From an uncultured Lachnospiraceae bacterium (GTDB taxonomy: Bacteria > Bacillota > Clostridia > Lachnospirales > Lachnospiraceae): a stretch of 64,000 nt of DNA. Shown here piece by piece: positions 1 through 9,151 of this stretch. Where the stretch lies: assembly GCA_946414885.1 (NCBI GenBank), contig CAMKQH010000005.1, forward strand, positions 62,001 through 126,000. Reading direction: 5' to 3'. Each line of letters starts with the position of its first letter. Position 1 is the stretch's first letter. The position numbers and the translations under genes were made by a program. The notes below the pieces were generated by a model. That model ran no database searches. It had not been told where the DNA came from and saw only the letters and a list, made by a program, of their open reading frames with translations.

Positions 1-666
1 GAACCGAAGAAGGAGCCGGCGAAGATCGTATGGCCGGATGAAACGCCCAAGGCAGCGCCTGCCGCAAGCGAGGCAAAAGAGCCCGCAGATGAAAAGCCTG
101 CGGAAGAAAAGCCTGCAGAAGAAAAGCAATATCAGCAATCCGGAGGAATGGAAATGGAAACCAAGGCAATTGACAAGAGTTGGATCTTAGATTTATCAAA
201 CATGGAAGAGATGGAAGAGACCGCAGTGATCACTGCGGGAATGAGAGTTAAGGGCGACATTCTCTCAAATGGATCGGCCGACGTATTCGGAGAGGTTTAC
301 GGCAACGTCCAGGTGAAGGGCAAGCTCAACGTGACCGGCAAGATCTCCGGCAACTCCAAGGCAGCTGACATTCTTGCGGATGCGGCAAAGATCAACGGCG
401 ACGTGATCAGCGACGGAGAAGTAAAGATCGGCGTTGGCAGCGTGGTGGTCGGCAACGTGGAAGCCACCGACGCGGTGATCGCAGGAGCAGTCAAGGGAAC
501 CATCGACGTAAAGGGCCCCGTGATCATTGACGCGACGGCAGTGGTACTTGGCAACGTCAAGGCAAAGTCCATCCAGATCAACAACGGTGCAAGGATCGAA
601 GGCATGTGCGTTCTTTGCTATGCAGAGCAGAGTGCAGCGAAGTTCTTTGAAGAACAGGAAGTATAA
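1..666 (+). CDS. Bactofilin-like polymer-forming protein, 5' end outside window
   Basis: The reading frame is open from the first base, so the start lies upstream. The visible part begins with a Pro/Ala/Lys/Glu-rich segment (bases 1-150) and continues into a regular beta-repeat region of about 120 residues with alternating Gly, Val, Ile and Asp (for example VKGDILSNGSADVFGEVYG, then repeated VxGNVxA units). This pattern is typical of bactofilins (DUF583), which polymerise without nucleotide into cytoskeletal filaments used in cell shape, polarity or envelope organisation. A charged disordered N-terminus before the beta-helix also fits the family. It lies 35 bases before pyrH. An internal ATG at 148 could be a start, but the continuous upstream frame with the same composition argues against it. 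The family call is fairly secure; the specific role is unknown. Confidence 0.8.
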   Translation, partial: EPKKEPAKIVWPDETPKAAPAASEAKEPADEKPAEEKPAEEKQYQQSGGMEMETKAIDKSWILDLSNMEEMEETAVITAGMRVKGDILSNGSADVFGEVYGNVQVKGKLNVTGKISGNSKAADILADAAKINGDVISDGEVKIGVGSVVVGNVEATDAVIAGAVKGTIDVKGPVIIDATAVVLGNVKAKSIQINNGARIEGMCVLCYAEQSAAKFFEEQEV

Positions 667-701
667 ACGGACCGGAAAATAAGAAGAATGAGGAGGAACG
701 C

Positions 702-1394
702 ATGCGCATACTACTAAAGCTCAGCGGCGAGGCGCTGGCAGGAGAAAAGAAGACTGGTTTTGACGAAGAGACCGTAAGAAAGGTTGCATTGCAGGTGAAG
801 ACCCTTGTGGATCAAGGCATTCAGGTCGGCATTGTCACCGGCGGCGGAAACTTTTGGAGAGGCAGGACGAGCGAGAACATCGACCGCACCAAGGCAGATC
901 AGATCGGCATGCTTGCAACGATCATGAACTGCATCTACGTGTCAGAGATCTTCCGCAGCGTGGGAATGATGACGAACGTGCTGACGCCCTTTGAATGCGG
1001 ATCCTTTACGAAGCTCTTCTCCAAGGACAGGGCAAACAAATATTTCGAGAAGAACATGGTGGTATTCTTTGCGGGCGGTACCGGACATCCCTATTTCTCA
1101 ACGGATACCGGCGTAGTCCTTCGGGCAGTGGAGATGGAGGCAGACGTCATTCTCCTGGCGAAGTCCATCGACGGCGTTTACAGCGACGATCCGAAGAAGA
1201 ATCCCGACGCGATCAAGTATGACGAGATCACCATTGACGAAGTGATCGCAAAGAACCTTCAGGTGGTGGACATGACGGCGTCCATTCTCGCAAGAGACAA
1301 TAAGATGCCGATGTGGGTGTTCGACCTGAACGAAGAGAACAGCATCGTCAATGCCATGACGGGCAAATTTAACGGAACAAAGGTTACCATTTAA
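702..1394 (+). CDS. pyrH: UMP kinase
   Basis: Converts UMP to UDP with ATP in de novo pyrimidine nucleotide synthesis (cytoplasmic, hexameric in bacteria). The N-terminus MRILLKLSGEAL and the following GIVTGGGNFWRG are the phosphate-binding elements of the amino acid kinase fold as used by PyrH. VILLAKSIDGVYSDDPKKNP is the conserved nucleotide-binding segment near the C-terminus. The length of 230 residues is close to the usual 235-240. The start is supported by a GAGGA Shine-Dalgarno sequence about 7 bases upstream. It is followed by frr, the common pyrH-frr pairing of Bacillota; rpsB and tsf are not visible upstream, where a bactofilin gene sits instead. Confidence 0.97.
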   Translation: MRILLKLSGEALAGEKKTGFDEETVRKVALQVKTLVDQGIQVGIVTGGGNFWRGRTSENIDRTKADQIGMLATIMNCIYVSEIFRSVGMMTNVLTPFECGSFTKLFSKDRANKYFEKNMVVFFAGGTGHPYFSTDTGVVLRAVEMEADVILLAKSIDGVYSDDPKKNPDAIKYDEITIDEVIAKNLQVVDMTASILARDNKMPMWVFDLNEENSIVNAMTGKFNGTKVTI

Positions 1395-1448
1395 GCTTAG
1401 ACGAAAAACTATAACGTATGTGCCAAGGGGCAGAAAGAGAGGATTACC

Positions 1449-2000
1449 ATGGACGAAAGATTAGTACAGTATGAGAATAAGATGAAGAAGGCGATCGAGT
1501 TTTTGGAGGCAGATTTTGCGGGCATCCGCGCAGGCCGTGCCAACCCTCACATTTTGGACAAGCTTCGCGTTGATTACTACGGAACCCCTACCCCCATCCA
1601 GCAGGTGGGCAACGTAACCGTTCCCGAGGCACGCATCATCCAGATCGCTCCCTGGGACAAGTCCATGCTGAAGGCAGTTGAGAAGGCTATTTTGACTTCC
1701 GACATCGGCATCAATCCTTCCAACGACGGCAGCGTGATCCGCCTTGTGTTCCCTGAGCTTACGGAGGAGCGCAGAAAAGACCTTGCGAAGGAAGTACGCA
1801 AGAAGGCAGAGGAAGCAAAGGTTGCCATCCGTAACATTCGCCGTGACGGCAACGATGCATTCAAGAAGCTCACGAAGGAAGACGTTTCCGAAGATGAAGT
1901 TAAGCAGCTTGGCGATGAGCTCCAGAAGCTGACCGACAAGTACGTAAAGGAAATCGACGTAGTGACGGAAGCAAAGAATAAGGAGATCATGACCGTATAA
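1449..2000 (+). CDS. frr: Ribosome recycling factor
   Basis: Splits the post-termination ribosome together with EF-G. The product is 183 residues, the standard size. It has the domain I helices (MKKAIEFLEADFAGIRAGRA), the family motif NPHILDKLRVDYYGTPTPI at the domain II entry, and the C-terminal RRDGNDAFKKL helix. It lies 54 bases after pyrH, probably in the same transcript. A GAGAGGA ribosome-binding site precedes the ATG. Confidence 0.97.
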   Translation: MDERLVQYENKMKKAIEFLEADFAGIRAGRANPHILDKLRVDYYGTPTPIQQVGNVTVPEARIIQIAPWDKSMLKAVEKAILTSDIGINPSNDGSVIRLVFPELTEERRKDLAKEVRKKAEEAKVAIRNIRRDGNDAFKKLTKEDVSEDEVKQLGDELQKLTDKYVKEIDVVTEAKNKEIMTV

Positions 2001-2028
2001 TCATAGGCGGTACAAGGGTTTGAATATT

Positions 2029-2062
2029 GGGGGCGGAGGAGGCTTGAGCCAAGCACCGCCCC
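2029..2062. other. GC-rich hairpin between frr and uppS
   Basis: GGGGCGG at 2030-2036 pairs with CCGCCCC at 2056-2062, and the loop holds a further short self-complementary stretch. No T-run follows, so it is not a standard intrinsic terminator. It may be an attenuator or a processing or stability element between frr and uppS. Confidence 0.4.
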
Positions 2063-2089
2063 TTGTAATATGATGAGAGAGGTTAAGAC

Positions 2090-2806
2090 ATGGACGAGAG
2101 CTTGAAGATACCGCAGCACGTCGCCATCATTTTGGACGGTAACGGCAGATGGGCAAAGGCAAAGGGAATGCCGCGAAATTACGGACACGTGCAGGGGGCA
2201 AAGACCGTGGAGGTCATCTGCGAGGAAGCATACAAGATGGGCATTCAGTACTTGACCGTGTATGCATTTTCCACGGAGAACTGGAACCGCCCCAAGGACG
2301 AGGTGGATGCCCTGATGAAGCTGCTTCGCAACTACATGAAGACCTGTCTCACCACTGCGGCGAAGAACCGCATGTGCGTGCGTATCATCGGCGATAAGAC
2401 GAGACTGGATCCGGACCTGCAGGAACGCATTGCGGAGCTGGAGGAAGCCACGAAGAACAATGACGGTCTGCATTTCCAGGTTGCCATCAACTACGGCGGA
2501 CGTGACGAGATCGTGCGCGCGGCAAAGAAGCTCGCGGCGAAGGTGGAAAAGGGAGAGCTTACGGCAGATGCCGTGACGGAAGGTTTGCTGGGAGACGCCT
2601 TGGATACGGCGGGACTTCCGGATCCCGACCTCTTGATCCGCACCTGTAACGAACAGAGAATTTCCAATTTCCTTCTCTGGCAGCTGGCTTACACGGAGTT
2701 TTATTTTACCCCCGTGGCATGGCCGGATTTCACCAAGGAGGAACTGATCAAGGCCATTGAGGCATATAATAAAAGAGACCGCAAGTACGGCGGCCTGAAG
2801 CAGTAA
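2090..2806 (+). CDS. uppS: Isoprenyl transferase (undecaprenyl diphosphate synthase)
   Basis: Condenses isopentenyl diphosphate onto farnesyl diphosphate to make the C55 lipid carrier for peptidoglycan and other wall polymers. The catalytic motif IILDGNGRWAKAKG with its Asp and the FSTENWNRPKDEV segment are intact, as are DPDLLIRT and SNFLLWQLAYTEFYF near the C-terminus. Its 238 residues match the family. One oddity: conserved region V normally reads RTSGEQR and here reads RTCNEQR, two substitutions next to the Arg residues that bind IPP; activity is still likely. Its place between frr and cdsA is the usual one. Confidence 0.95.
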   Translation: MDESLKIPQHVAIILDGNGRWAKAKGMPRNYGHVQGAKTVEVICEEAYKMGIQYLTVYAFSTENWNRPKDEVDALMKLLRNYMKTCLTTAAKNRMCVRIIGDKTRLDPDLQERIAELEEATKNNDGLHFQVAINYGGRDEIVRAAKKLAAKVEKGELTADAVTEGLLGDALDTAGLPDPDLLIRTCNEQRISNFLLWQLAYTEFYFTPVAWPDFTKEELIKAIEAYNKRDRKYGGLKQ

Positions 2807-2840
2807 CGGCTTTCGGGCTGATCGGAAACGGAGGAGAAAC

Positions 2841-3671
2841 ATGTTTTGGAAAAGATTGATTAGCGGCGTGGTGCTTTTGGCCATAGCCATAGCCACCATG
2901 GCGTTTGGGGGCATTCCCCTGGCGGCGGTCCTGTTCCTGATCTCCCTCATTGCCTACCGCGAACTGACGAAGGTGATGGGAGCATCTGGGGAAGGAAAGA
3001 GCTTTAATGGGCTTGAAATCGTTGGATATCTTGGGATCACGGCATATTACGTCGTGAGTTATTTTGTTGGAACGGATCTCTTTGGCCACCGCGAGCTTCT
3101 CGCCGTGATCATGGGCACGTTCCTGGGCGAACTTCTGGTCTACGTCCTGACATTCCCGAAATATAATGCCACACAAGTATCTGCGGCATTTTTTGCCTTT
3201 TTATACGCGCCAGTCATGCTGGCATTCACCTACCTCACCAGACAGCTGCCCCAGGGCCTGTATCTGGTGTGGCTGATCCTGATCAGTGCATGGGGATGTG
3301 ATACCTGTGCTTACGTCGTGGGCGTGCTGATCGGAAAGAAAAAGATTTTCCCGAACTTAAGTCCGAAGAAATCCCTAGAGGGATGCATCGGAGGCGTGGT
3401 CGGCACCGTGATCATTGCCACGCTTTACGGCTACTTTTTCGTGGAAGCGACCTTCCCGGACAAGAAGGTTGCGCCCCTCATCGCGGTAATCTGCGGCTTT
3501 GGAGCCATCTGCAGCATGGTGGGAGACCTTGCGGCCTCTGCCATCAAGCGTAATTTTGGGATCAAGGATTACGGTAAGCTGATTCCTGGACATGGCGGGA
3601 TCATGGACCGCTTCGACAGCATGATCGTAACGGCGCCTCTCGTGTACTTCCTGGCGACGTTCCTGCTGTAG
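2841..3671 (+). CDS. cdsA: Phosphatidate cytidylyltransferase
   Basis: Makes CDP-diacylglycerol from phosphatidate and CTP at the membrane, the branch point of phospholipid synthesis. The 276-residue protein is almost entirely hydrophobic helices. It ends with the CDP-DAG synthase signature: GDLAASAIKRNFGIKDYGK followed by PGHGGIMDRFDSM, carrying the conserved Asp residues. It starts 34 bases after uppS with a GGAGGAG ribosome-binding site, in the normal uppS-cdsA-dxr order. Confidence 0.95.
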   Translation: MFWKRLISGVVLLAIAIATMAFGGIPLAAVLFLISLIAYRELTKVMGASGEGKSFNGLEIVGYLGITAYYVVSYFVGTDLFGHRELLAVIMGTFLGELLVYVLTFPKYNATQVSAAFFAFLYAPVMLAFTYLTRQLPQGLYLVWLILISAWGCDTCAYVVGVLIGKKKIFPNLSPKKSLEGCIGGVVGTVIIATLYGYFFVEATFPDKKVAPLIAVICGFGAICSMVGDLAASAIKRNFGIKDYGKLIPGHGGIMDRFDSMIVTAPLVYFLATFLL

Positions 3672-3768
3672 AAAGACTCGGGGCTGACGATGGGAACGTC
3701 GGAATGGGAGAAGCGTGAAACGAGAGGCTCCGCCTGAAAGGGGTCTTGAGAAGGGAGTATAAATTTTC

Positions 3769-4920
3769 ATGAAATATATTGCAGTTTTGGGATCGACGGG
3801 TTCGATCGGAACGCAGACGCTGGAGGTTGTCCGTGCGAACGGGGATGAGCTTTCCGTGGTGGCACTGGCGGCGGGAACAAGCGTAGCGAAGATGGAGGAA
3901 CAGGTTCGCGAATTCCGTCCGAAACTGGCGTGCATGTGGACCGAGGAAGCGGCAAAGGAATTAAAGGTGAAATTGGCTGACCTGCCGGAAGTAAAGGTTT
4001 TGTGCGGCATGGATGGCTTGATGGAGATCGCGGCGGATCCGTCCTCGGACGTGGTAGTGACTGCAGTGGTCGGCATGATCGGCATTCGCCCCACCATCGC
4101 GGCAATCGAGGCAGGCAAGGATATTGCACTTGCGAATAAAGAAACGCTGGTGACGGCTGGTCACGTGATCATGCCGCTGGCAAAGGAAAAGGGCGTGAAG
4201 ATCCTTCCGGTGGATAGTGAGCACAGTGCCATTTTCCAATCCTTAAACGGTGAACCGAAGCAAAGGTTGGAAAAGATTCTGCTGACGGCATCCGGCGGCC
4301 CGTTCCGCGGATGGACGCGGGAACAAATGGCAAAGATCCAGGTGGAGGATGCCTTGAAGCATCCGAACTGGAACATGGGCCACAAGATCACCATTGATTC
4401 GTCCACCATGGTCAATAAGGGCCTGGAGGTCATGGAGGCAAAATGGCTCTTTGATGCAGACCTGGACCAGATCCAGGTGGTCGTTCATCCCCAGAGCATC
4501 ATTCATTCCATGGTACAGTACGTGGACGGTGCCATCATTGCACAGCTTGGCACGCCGGACATGAAGCTCCCCATTCAGTATGCTTTGTTTTATCCTGACC
4601 GCCGTCCCATGGCGGGCAAGAGAGTGGACTTTTTTGAACTTGGCTCCATCACCTTCGAGAAGCCCGATCCCGAGAACTTTGAAGGACTTGCGCTGGCTTA
4701 TCAGGCGGCGAGGACGGGCGGCAGCCTTCCAACGGTGTTTAACGCCGCAAACGAGAGAGCCGTGGCATTATTCCTTGCAAGGAAGATCGGCTATCTCCAG
4801 ATCCCGGAGTTAATCCGCGGAGCGATGGAAGCCCATAAGGTTGTGAAGAATCCCGACGTCCGGGAGATCCTTGAGGCGGAGCAGTTTGCCTATGACTGGA
4901 TCGCGGCAAAGGGTTTTTGA
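3769..4920 (+). CDS. dxr: 1-deoxy-D-xylulose 5-phosphate reductoisomerase
   Basis: Second step of the MEP isoprenoid pathway (DXP to MEP, NADPH and divalent metal). The N-terminus VLGSTGSIGTQTLEVV is the NADPH-binding loop. LANKETLVTAG, VDSEHSAIFQ (metal ligands Asp and Glu), LTASGGPFR and HPNWNMGHKITIDSSTM, with downstream NKGLEVMEA, are the catalytic-domain motifs. Its 383 residues are typical. It sits 97 bases after cdsA and supplies precursor for the UppS product made two genes upstream. Confidence 0.97.
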   Translation: MKYIAVLGSTGSIGTQTLEVVRANGDELSVVALAAGTSVAKMEEQVREFRPKLACMWTEEAAKELKVKLADLPEVKVLCGMDGLMEIAADPSSDVVVTAVVGMIGIRPTIAAIEAGKDIALANKETLVTAGHVIMPLAKEKGVKILPVDSEHSAIFQSLNGEPKQRLEKILLTASGGPFRGWTREQMAKIQVEDALKHPNWNMGHKITIDSSTMVNKGLEVMEAKWLFDADLDQIQVVVHPQSIIHSMVQYVDGAIIAQLGTPDMKLPIQYALFYPDRRPMAGKRVDFFELGSITFEKPDPENFEGLALAYQAARTGGSLPTVFNAANERAVALFLARKIGYLQIPELIRGAMEAHKVVKNPDVREILEAEQFAYDWIAAKGF

Positions 4921-4958
4921 TTTTCAGATTATAGGAAATAAGGAGTATTAATTGCCGT

Positions 4959-6278
4959 ATGATGCATTACGTAATGACGTTGCTTTTGTTTATCATCGTG
5001 TTTGGCATCGTGGTGATGTCTCATGAATTCGGGCATTTTCTCATCGCAAGAATGAATGGCATCCACGTGGTGGAGTTCATGATCGGCATGGGCCCGAAGC
5101 TCATCTCTTGGGGAAAGAAGGACACGGTTTATTCCATACGCCTTCTGCCCATCGGCGGTGCCTGCATGTTTGAGGGTGAGGACGGCCTAAACGAGAGGGA
5201 GGGCGACGCCAAGGATTCTCCCAGCGCGTTCCCGAACGCCAGCGTTTGGGCGAGGATCGCAACCGTTATTGCCGGTCCGTTCTTTAACTTTATTCTTGCA
5301 ATGCTTGTGGCCGTGATCATGGTTCCCATGATCCAGGTGCATGATACGGTGGTGCGACAGGTCATGGATGGCAGCGCGGCGGAAGAAGCCGGACTGCAGG
5401 CTGGTGACAAGATCTTAAAGTTAAACGGAGAGCGGATCTACCTTTTCAGCGAACTGCAGATTTTCAAGCAGATGAACAAAGGCAGTTCGGTGACCGTGAC
5501 CTATGAGAGGGACGGAAAGCGTTATGACACCGTTATGACGCCGAAGTTTAATGAGCAGGCAGGTGCCTATGAATACGGCGTCGTGAACACAAACGTGTGC
5601 ATCGCGGAAGTGGATGAGGGGAGCGCCGCATGGCAGGCCGGATTACAGGCAGGCGACGTGCTCACAAAGGCAAACGGCCAGAAGATTTATTCCTTCGAAG
5701 AGTTATTCCAGCAAACCCAGAACAGTGAGAACGGCGAGGTGACCGTGACTTATGAGAGGGATGGCAAGGAATATGACACGTTGGTAAAACCCACGTTCAA
5801 AGAAGAGACGGGATCCTATTACTTTGGCCTCAAAACGGGCACTTCGTTCGTGCACGTCAAGGGTTTACAGTGTGTGCAATACGGTTGGTACGAGGTACGC
5901 GCAGGCGTAAGGAACACCTATAAGAGCCTTTTGATGCTTGTAAAGGGCAAGCTTGAAAGCAAGGACGTGGCCGGCCCCGTTGGCATGGCGCACATGGTAG
6001 GCGAGATTTATGAGGAGACGAAGGAGGATTGGCGGGACGTCTTAGTCAACATGATGAACCTCACCATGCTGATCTCCGTCAGCCTTGGCATCATGAACAT
6101 TTTGCCCTTGCCGGCATTGGACGGCGGGCGCCTCGTGTTCCTGATCGTTGAAGTATTCCGGGGCAAGCCGGTGCCACCGGAAAAAGAAGGCATGGTGCAT
6201 TTTGTGGGACTTGTGTTCTTCATGATCCTTATGGTGGTCGTGCTGTTTAATGACATTTCAAACATCATACACAATTGA
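4959..6278 (+). CDS. rseP: Site-2 intramembrane metalloprotease RseP/RasP with two PDZ domains
   Basis: Zinc protease that cuts transmembrane substrates such as anti-sigma factors and remnant signal peptides. The metal motif HEFGHF lies at about residue 24 in the first membrane helix. The third metal ligand lies in ILPLPALDGGRLVF near residue 390. Two PDZ-like domains follow each other (about residues 125-210 and 215-295); both contain GSAAxxAGLQAGD and both end in a matching VTVTYERDGKxYDT segment, suggesting internal duplication. Many Bacillota homologues have a single PDZ. ATG pairs at 4959 and 4962; the first is used here. It closes the housekeeping operon. Confidence 0.95.
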   Translation: MMHYVMTLLLFIIVFGIVVMSHEFGHFLIARMNGIHVVEFMIGMGPKLISWGKKDTVYSIRLLPIGGACMFEGEDGLNEREGDAKDSPSAFPNASVWARIATVIAGPFFNFILAMLVAVIMVPMIQVHDTVVRQVMDGSAAEEAGLQAGDKILKLNGERIYLFSELQIFKQMNKGSSVTVTYERDGKRYDTVMTPKFNEQAGAYEYGVVNTNVCIAEVDEGSAAWQAGLQAGDVLTKANGQKIYSFEELFQQTQNSENGEVTVTYERDGKEYDTLVKPTFKEETGSYYFGLKTGTSFVHVKGLQCVQYGWYEVRAGVRNTYKSLLMLVKGKLESKDVAGPVGMAHMVGEIYEETKEDWRDVLVNMMNLTMLISVSLGIMNILPLPALDGGRLVFLIVEVFRGKPVPPEKEGMVHFVGLVFFMILMVVVLFNDISNIIHN

Positions 6279-6311
6279 TGAGCGTGAAGATAAGATAAGG
6301 GAGGAGTGCTT

Positions 6312-7946
6312 ATGAAAAGAAAACTTTCAAAGGTTTTTTTGACGACAATCCTGTTTGTGTTAACGACTATGACGCTGGTAGCTTGTGGGCAAAGTGAAGC
6401 TGTTACGTTCCGGGATCCCTTGGTGGAGCGATGCGTTAGGGAAGAACTTGGAAAATCAGCGACGGCAGCAATCACGAAGAAAGACTGCGAAAAATTGAAA
6501 AAGCTTACCATAGATTCGAGGAAGGACATAGGCTTAAATTATAATGAGATCTTTCATAGATTAGAGTACCAAAATTACGTGGACTTGTCTGATCTGCAGT
6601 ATTTAACGGGATTGAAGGAATTAAGAATTCTTCCTTATGTCTCAGGTGTAGAATACTGTGATAATTACGTTGGATTATCTGCAATTAGTTCCTGCAAGAA
6701 GTTAACAAAGCTTGCCATTCTGACAGACAAAGAAATTGTGGAAGAAAAATGGGGATATAAGTATCTTGCAGATTTAGTGAAAGAGTTGCCGGATCTGAAG
6801 ACGCTGGAGTTCGGATTTGAAGTGCCGGAAAGATATCAAACCATCTTAAAGGGAGAGAATAATAAACTTGACTTTGTTTTTGAAGAAAGAGGCGTGAATA
6901 CCCGTGAATATTGGTGGCCGATTGAAATCGAATGCATGAATCTTGAAGAGCTGCCAGAGGACACTGAAGATATTGCGTTAAACCTGCATCCCGGCGATGA
7001 AGTTGATTTTAGTTATTTTGCCAGATTCAAGCATTTGAAGCAATTGACAATTTGGTGTGACGTGGAACGCCCCAGAAATAACCGTGAGAAATTTGAAAAG
7101 GATCAGTTGTTTAAGGTGTATAACATAGATGCGCTAAAAGACAATAAGGAATTGTTTTCCCTTAATCTTTGCGGTGCTTACGGGGACTTCGACGGGATTG
7201 GCGAATTGAGTCAGTTGAAGGAATTGTCTATGGTGACCTGTATCCTTGGGGAACCGACGTTTTTAAGCAAGTTATCTGAACTTAGGGAGCTAACGTTTTG
7301 CTTAAATTATGCTACTCACTTTTCAGATTACTTGACGGAGAAAAATTTCCCGAAATTAGCATTTTTGCGAACTAATAAATCGCTTTTGAAAAACATGGAC
7401 ACCGTTGCGGAACTAAAAGATTTGAAAATGCTCAGCCTGCAGGAAGCGCTTGGCATGACGTATCGGGATGATGAGCCAGTTTCCATCTCAGAGATAGCAA
7501 AATGTAAGCAGTTGGAGTATTTGGAACTGTATCTGAGAGAATGTGAGAATCTTGAAGCTTTTGCACAATTAAAAAACTTAAAATATCTAATGATTGCAAG
7601 CTCAGAAAAAATGACAGGCTTAAGCAGCGTATTGGAATTACCGGAATTATATGGCGCATATATGGTTACGGGTAGCATGACCGATGCTTCGGAAGACGTC
7701 CGGGAGATGATCGAAGCCTGCAGGTATCCAAAATTATCCGTGTTTGTCAATTCGAGGTACTCTGATTTTATGGGGGTAATCTATGCCAGGAATGGGTTGG
7801 ACGGTCTGAAGGATTACGTGAGGGAGAGAATGGAAGGGTTTAAGGCATGCGTGGAGGCAAACATCTGTAACGGGGGATACGAAACGGCGCTCTTGGTATT
7901 CAGGGTGGAATCCATGCAGGAACTAGAGGAATTCTTGGCGAAGTAA
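6312..7946 (+). CDS. Leucine-rich-repeat-like lipoprotein
   Basis: A surface lipoprotein of unknown role. The N-terminus has Lys/Arg residues, a hydrophobic stretch and a lipobox (TLVACG, Cys at about 22). The rest of the roughly 544 residues contains irregular units such as YLTGLKELRIL, KLTKLAIL, ELSQLKELSMV and QLKNLKYLMIA, which look like a diverged leucine-rich repeat solenoid used for protein binding. The ATG at 6312 is preferred over an upstream GTG at 6306 because AGGGAGGAG sits about 6 bases before it. It follows rseP by 33 bases and may be cotranscribed. Codon use is more AT-rich than in the upstream operon. Confidence 0.75.
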   Translation: MKRKLSKVFLTTILFVLTTMTLVACGQSEAVTFRDPLVERCVREELGKSATAAITKKDCEKLKKLTIDSRKDIGLNYNEIFHRLEYQNYVDLSDLQYLTGLKELRILPYVSGVEYCDNYVGLSAISSCKKLTKLAILTDKEIVEEKWGYKYLADLVKELPDLKTLEFGFEVPERYQTILKGENNKLDFVFEERGVNTREYWWPIEIECMNLEELPEDTEDIALNLHPGDEVDFSYFARFKHLKQLTIWCDVERPRNNREKFEKDQLFKVYNIDALKDNKELFSLNLCGAYGDFDGIGELSQLKELSMVTCILGEPTFLSKLSELRELTFCLNYATHFSDYLTEKNFPKLAFLRTNKSLLKNMDTVAELKDLKMLSLQEALGMTYRDDEPVSISEIAKCKQLEYLELYLRECENLEAFAQLKNLKYLMIASSEKMTGLSSVLELPELYGAYMVTGSMTDASEDVREMIEACRYPKLSVFVNSRYSDFMGVIYARNGLDGLKDYVRERMEGFKACVEANICNGGYETALLVFRVESMQELEEFLAK

Positions 7947-7994
7947 GGGAAACGGAACCAGGAGAACGACTCCGGGCGAGAGCGCATTTAATGC

Positions 7995-8023
7995 TTGATT
8001 TTTTACGTGCGGAGTTCTATACT
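7995..8023 (+). promoter_or_regulatory. Sigma-A-type promoter for the aldolase gene
   Basis: TTGATT (7995-8000), 17-base spacer, TATACT (8018-8023). It lies about 75 bases before the ATG at 8098. Confidence 0.7.
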
Positions 8024-8097
8024 AGAAACAGTGGACGCCCTAACGGGAGAATCGCATGGAAGGGTGTCAAAAAATAATATCAAAAGGAGAAACCGAC

Positions 8098-8751
8098 ATG
8101 AAATTTTTCGTTGATACCGCAAAGGTAGAGGACATTAAGAAAGCTAATGACATGGGCGTGATCTGTGGCGTAACCACGAACCCTTCCCTCATCGCAAAAG
8201 AGGGCAGAGATTTCGTAGAAGTTATCAAGGAGATCGCTTCCATCGTTGACGGACCCATCAGCGGCGAAGTTAAGGCTACCACCGTAGATGCAGAAGGCAT
8301 GATCAAGGAAGGCCGCGAGATCGCAGCAATCCATCCAAACATGGTTGTTAAGATTCCCATGACCGTTGAAGGCCTGAAGGCTTGTAAGGTTCTGACCGCA
8401 GAAGGAATCAAGACCAACGTAACCCTGATCTTCTCCGCAAACCAGGCTCTCCTGGCTGCAAGAGCAGGCGCTACCTACGTATCTCCTTTCCTTGGCCGTC
8501 TGGACGACATCAGCACCAGAGGCGTTGACCTGATCCGCGAGATCGCTGACATCTTCGCAGTAGCAGGCATCGAGACCGAGATCATCGCAGCAAGCGTTCG
8601 TAACCCCATCCACGTTACCGACTGTGCACTTGCAGGCGCTGACATCGCTACCGTTCCTTACTCCGTAATCGAGCAGATGACCAAGCATCCTTTGACCGAT
8701 GCAGGTATCCTGAAGTTCCAGGCTGACTACAAGGCTGTCTTCGGCGAATAA
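8098..8751 (+). CDS. fsa: Transaldolase-like fructose-6-phosphate aldolase
   Basis: Class I Schiff-base aldolase of the small TalC/FSA group, catalysing transaldolase chemistry or the reversible cleavage of fructose 6-phosphate. The start [13 protein letters not shown], the segment [13 protein letters not shown], the Lys in VVKIPMT (about residue 84) that forms the Schiff base, and [11 protein letters not shown] are all characteristic. Its 217 residues match the single-domain FSA/TalC subgroup rather than full transaldolase. The start at 8098 follows an AAAAGGAGA ribosome-binding site. Codon use is strongly biased to the C-ending codons of highly expressed genes. Transaldolase and FSA activity cannot be told apart from sequence. 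Confidence 0.93.
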   Translation: MKFFVDTAKVEDIKKANDMGVICGVTTNPSLIAKEGRDFVEVIKEIASIVDGPISGEVKATTVDAEGMIKEGREIAAIHPNMVVKIPMTVEGLKACKVLTAEGIKTNVTLIFSANQALLAARAGATYVSPFLGRLDDISTRGVDLIREIADIFAVAGIETEIIAASVRNPIHVTDCALAGADIATVPYSVIEQMTKHPLTDAGILKFQADYKAVFGE

Positions 8752-8774
8752 AAGGTTTAAAATGCTGAAAAAGA

Positions 8775-8808
8775 GACCTCCGGCAGGTAGCCTGCCGAAG
8801 GTCCTTTT
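8775..8808. terminator. Bidirectional intrinsic terminator
   Basis: GACCTCCGGCAGG (8775-8787), loop TAG, CCTGCCGAAGGTC (8791-8803), followed by a T-rich tract. An A-rich stretch on the other side lets it serve both the aldolase gene and the convergent spore protein gene. Confidence 0.85.
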
Positions 8809-8841
8809 ATTTTCACAGGCTGAGCATTTAGTAGCCGGAGC

Positions 8842-9048
8842 TTACTTCATCTGCTCTTCCTGCTTCTTGATCATACGGCGAACCATCTCACCGCCGATAG
8901 AACCGGCCTCACGAGAGGTCAGGTCACCATTGTAACCTTCCTTCAGGTTTACGCCAAGCTCGGAAGCAACCTCAGTCTTAAAACGATCCATGGCCTCCTT
9001 GGCCTGAGGTACTTCCATTTTGCTAGAATTGTTAGAATTACTTGCCAT
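8842..9048 (-). CDS. Alpha/beta-type small acid-soluble spore protein
   Basis: Coats and protects DNA in dormant spores and is degraded by the GPR protease at germination. The 68-residue product contains both family signatures: the GPR-site region KTEVASELGVNLKEGYNGD and the C-terminal TSREAGSIGGEMVRRMIK. The N-terminus is Asn/Ser-rich. The ATG at 9048 has a strong GGAGGTG ribosome-binding site; the longer frame to 9096 is not needed. It is direct evidence that the host makes endospores. Confidence 0.96.
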   Translation of the reverse strand: MASNSNNSSKMEVPQAKEAMDRFKTEVASELGVNLKEGYNGDLTSREAGSIGGEMVRRMIKKQEEQMK

Positions 9049-9121
9049 TTTTTCACCTCCTAAACGATGTTTGTCTATTTTCAGACGTCGCGACAATCAT
9101 TTGTCCCGCGCGTCTTGATGA

Positions 9122-9151
9122 TAGTATGAACCGCATGGCGGAAAATATAAT
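9122..9151 (-). promoter_or_regulatory. Candidate sigma-G promoter for the spore protein gene
   Basis: On the minus strand CATACTA (9122-9128) matches the sigma-G -10 consensus. ATTATA (9146-9151) sits 17 bases upstream, resembling the -35 TGNATA. The expected start would give a leader of about 65 bases, consistent with forespore control of SASP genes. Confidence 0.55.

Noticed and set aside
1577..2950. 457-codon minus-strand frame opposite frr and uppS
   Set aside because: It is the shadow of two certain housekeeping genes; Cys/His/Arg-rich composition and no ribosome-binding site.
8842..9096. Longer start for the spore protein at 9096
   Set aside because: The SASP family starts near MASN, and GGAGGTG sits just before ATG 9048.
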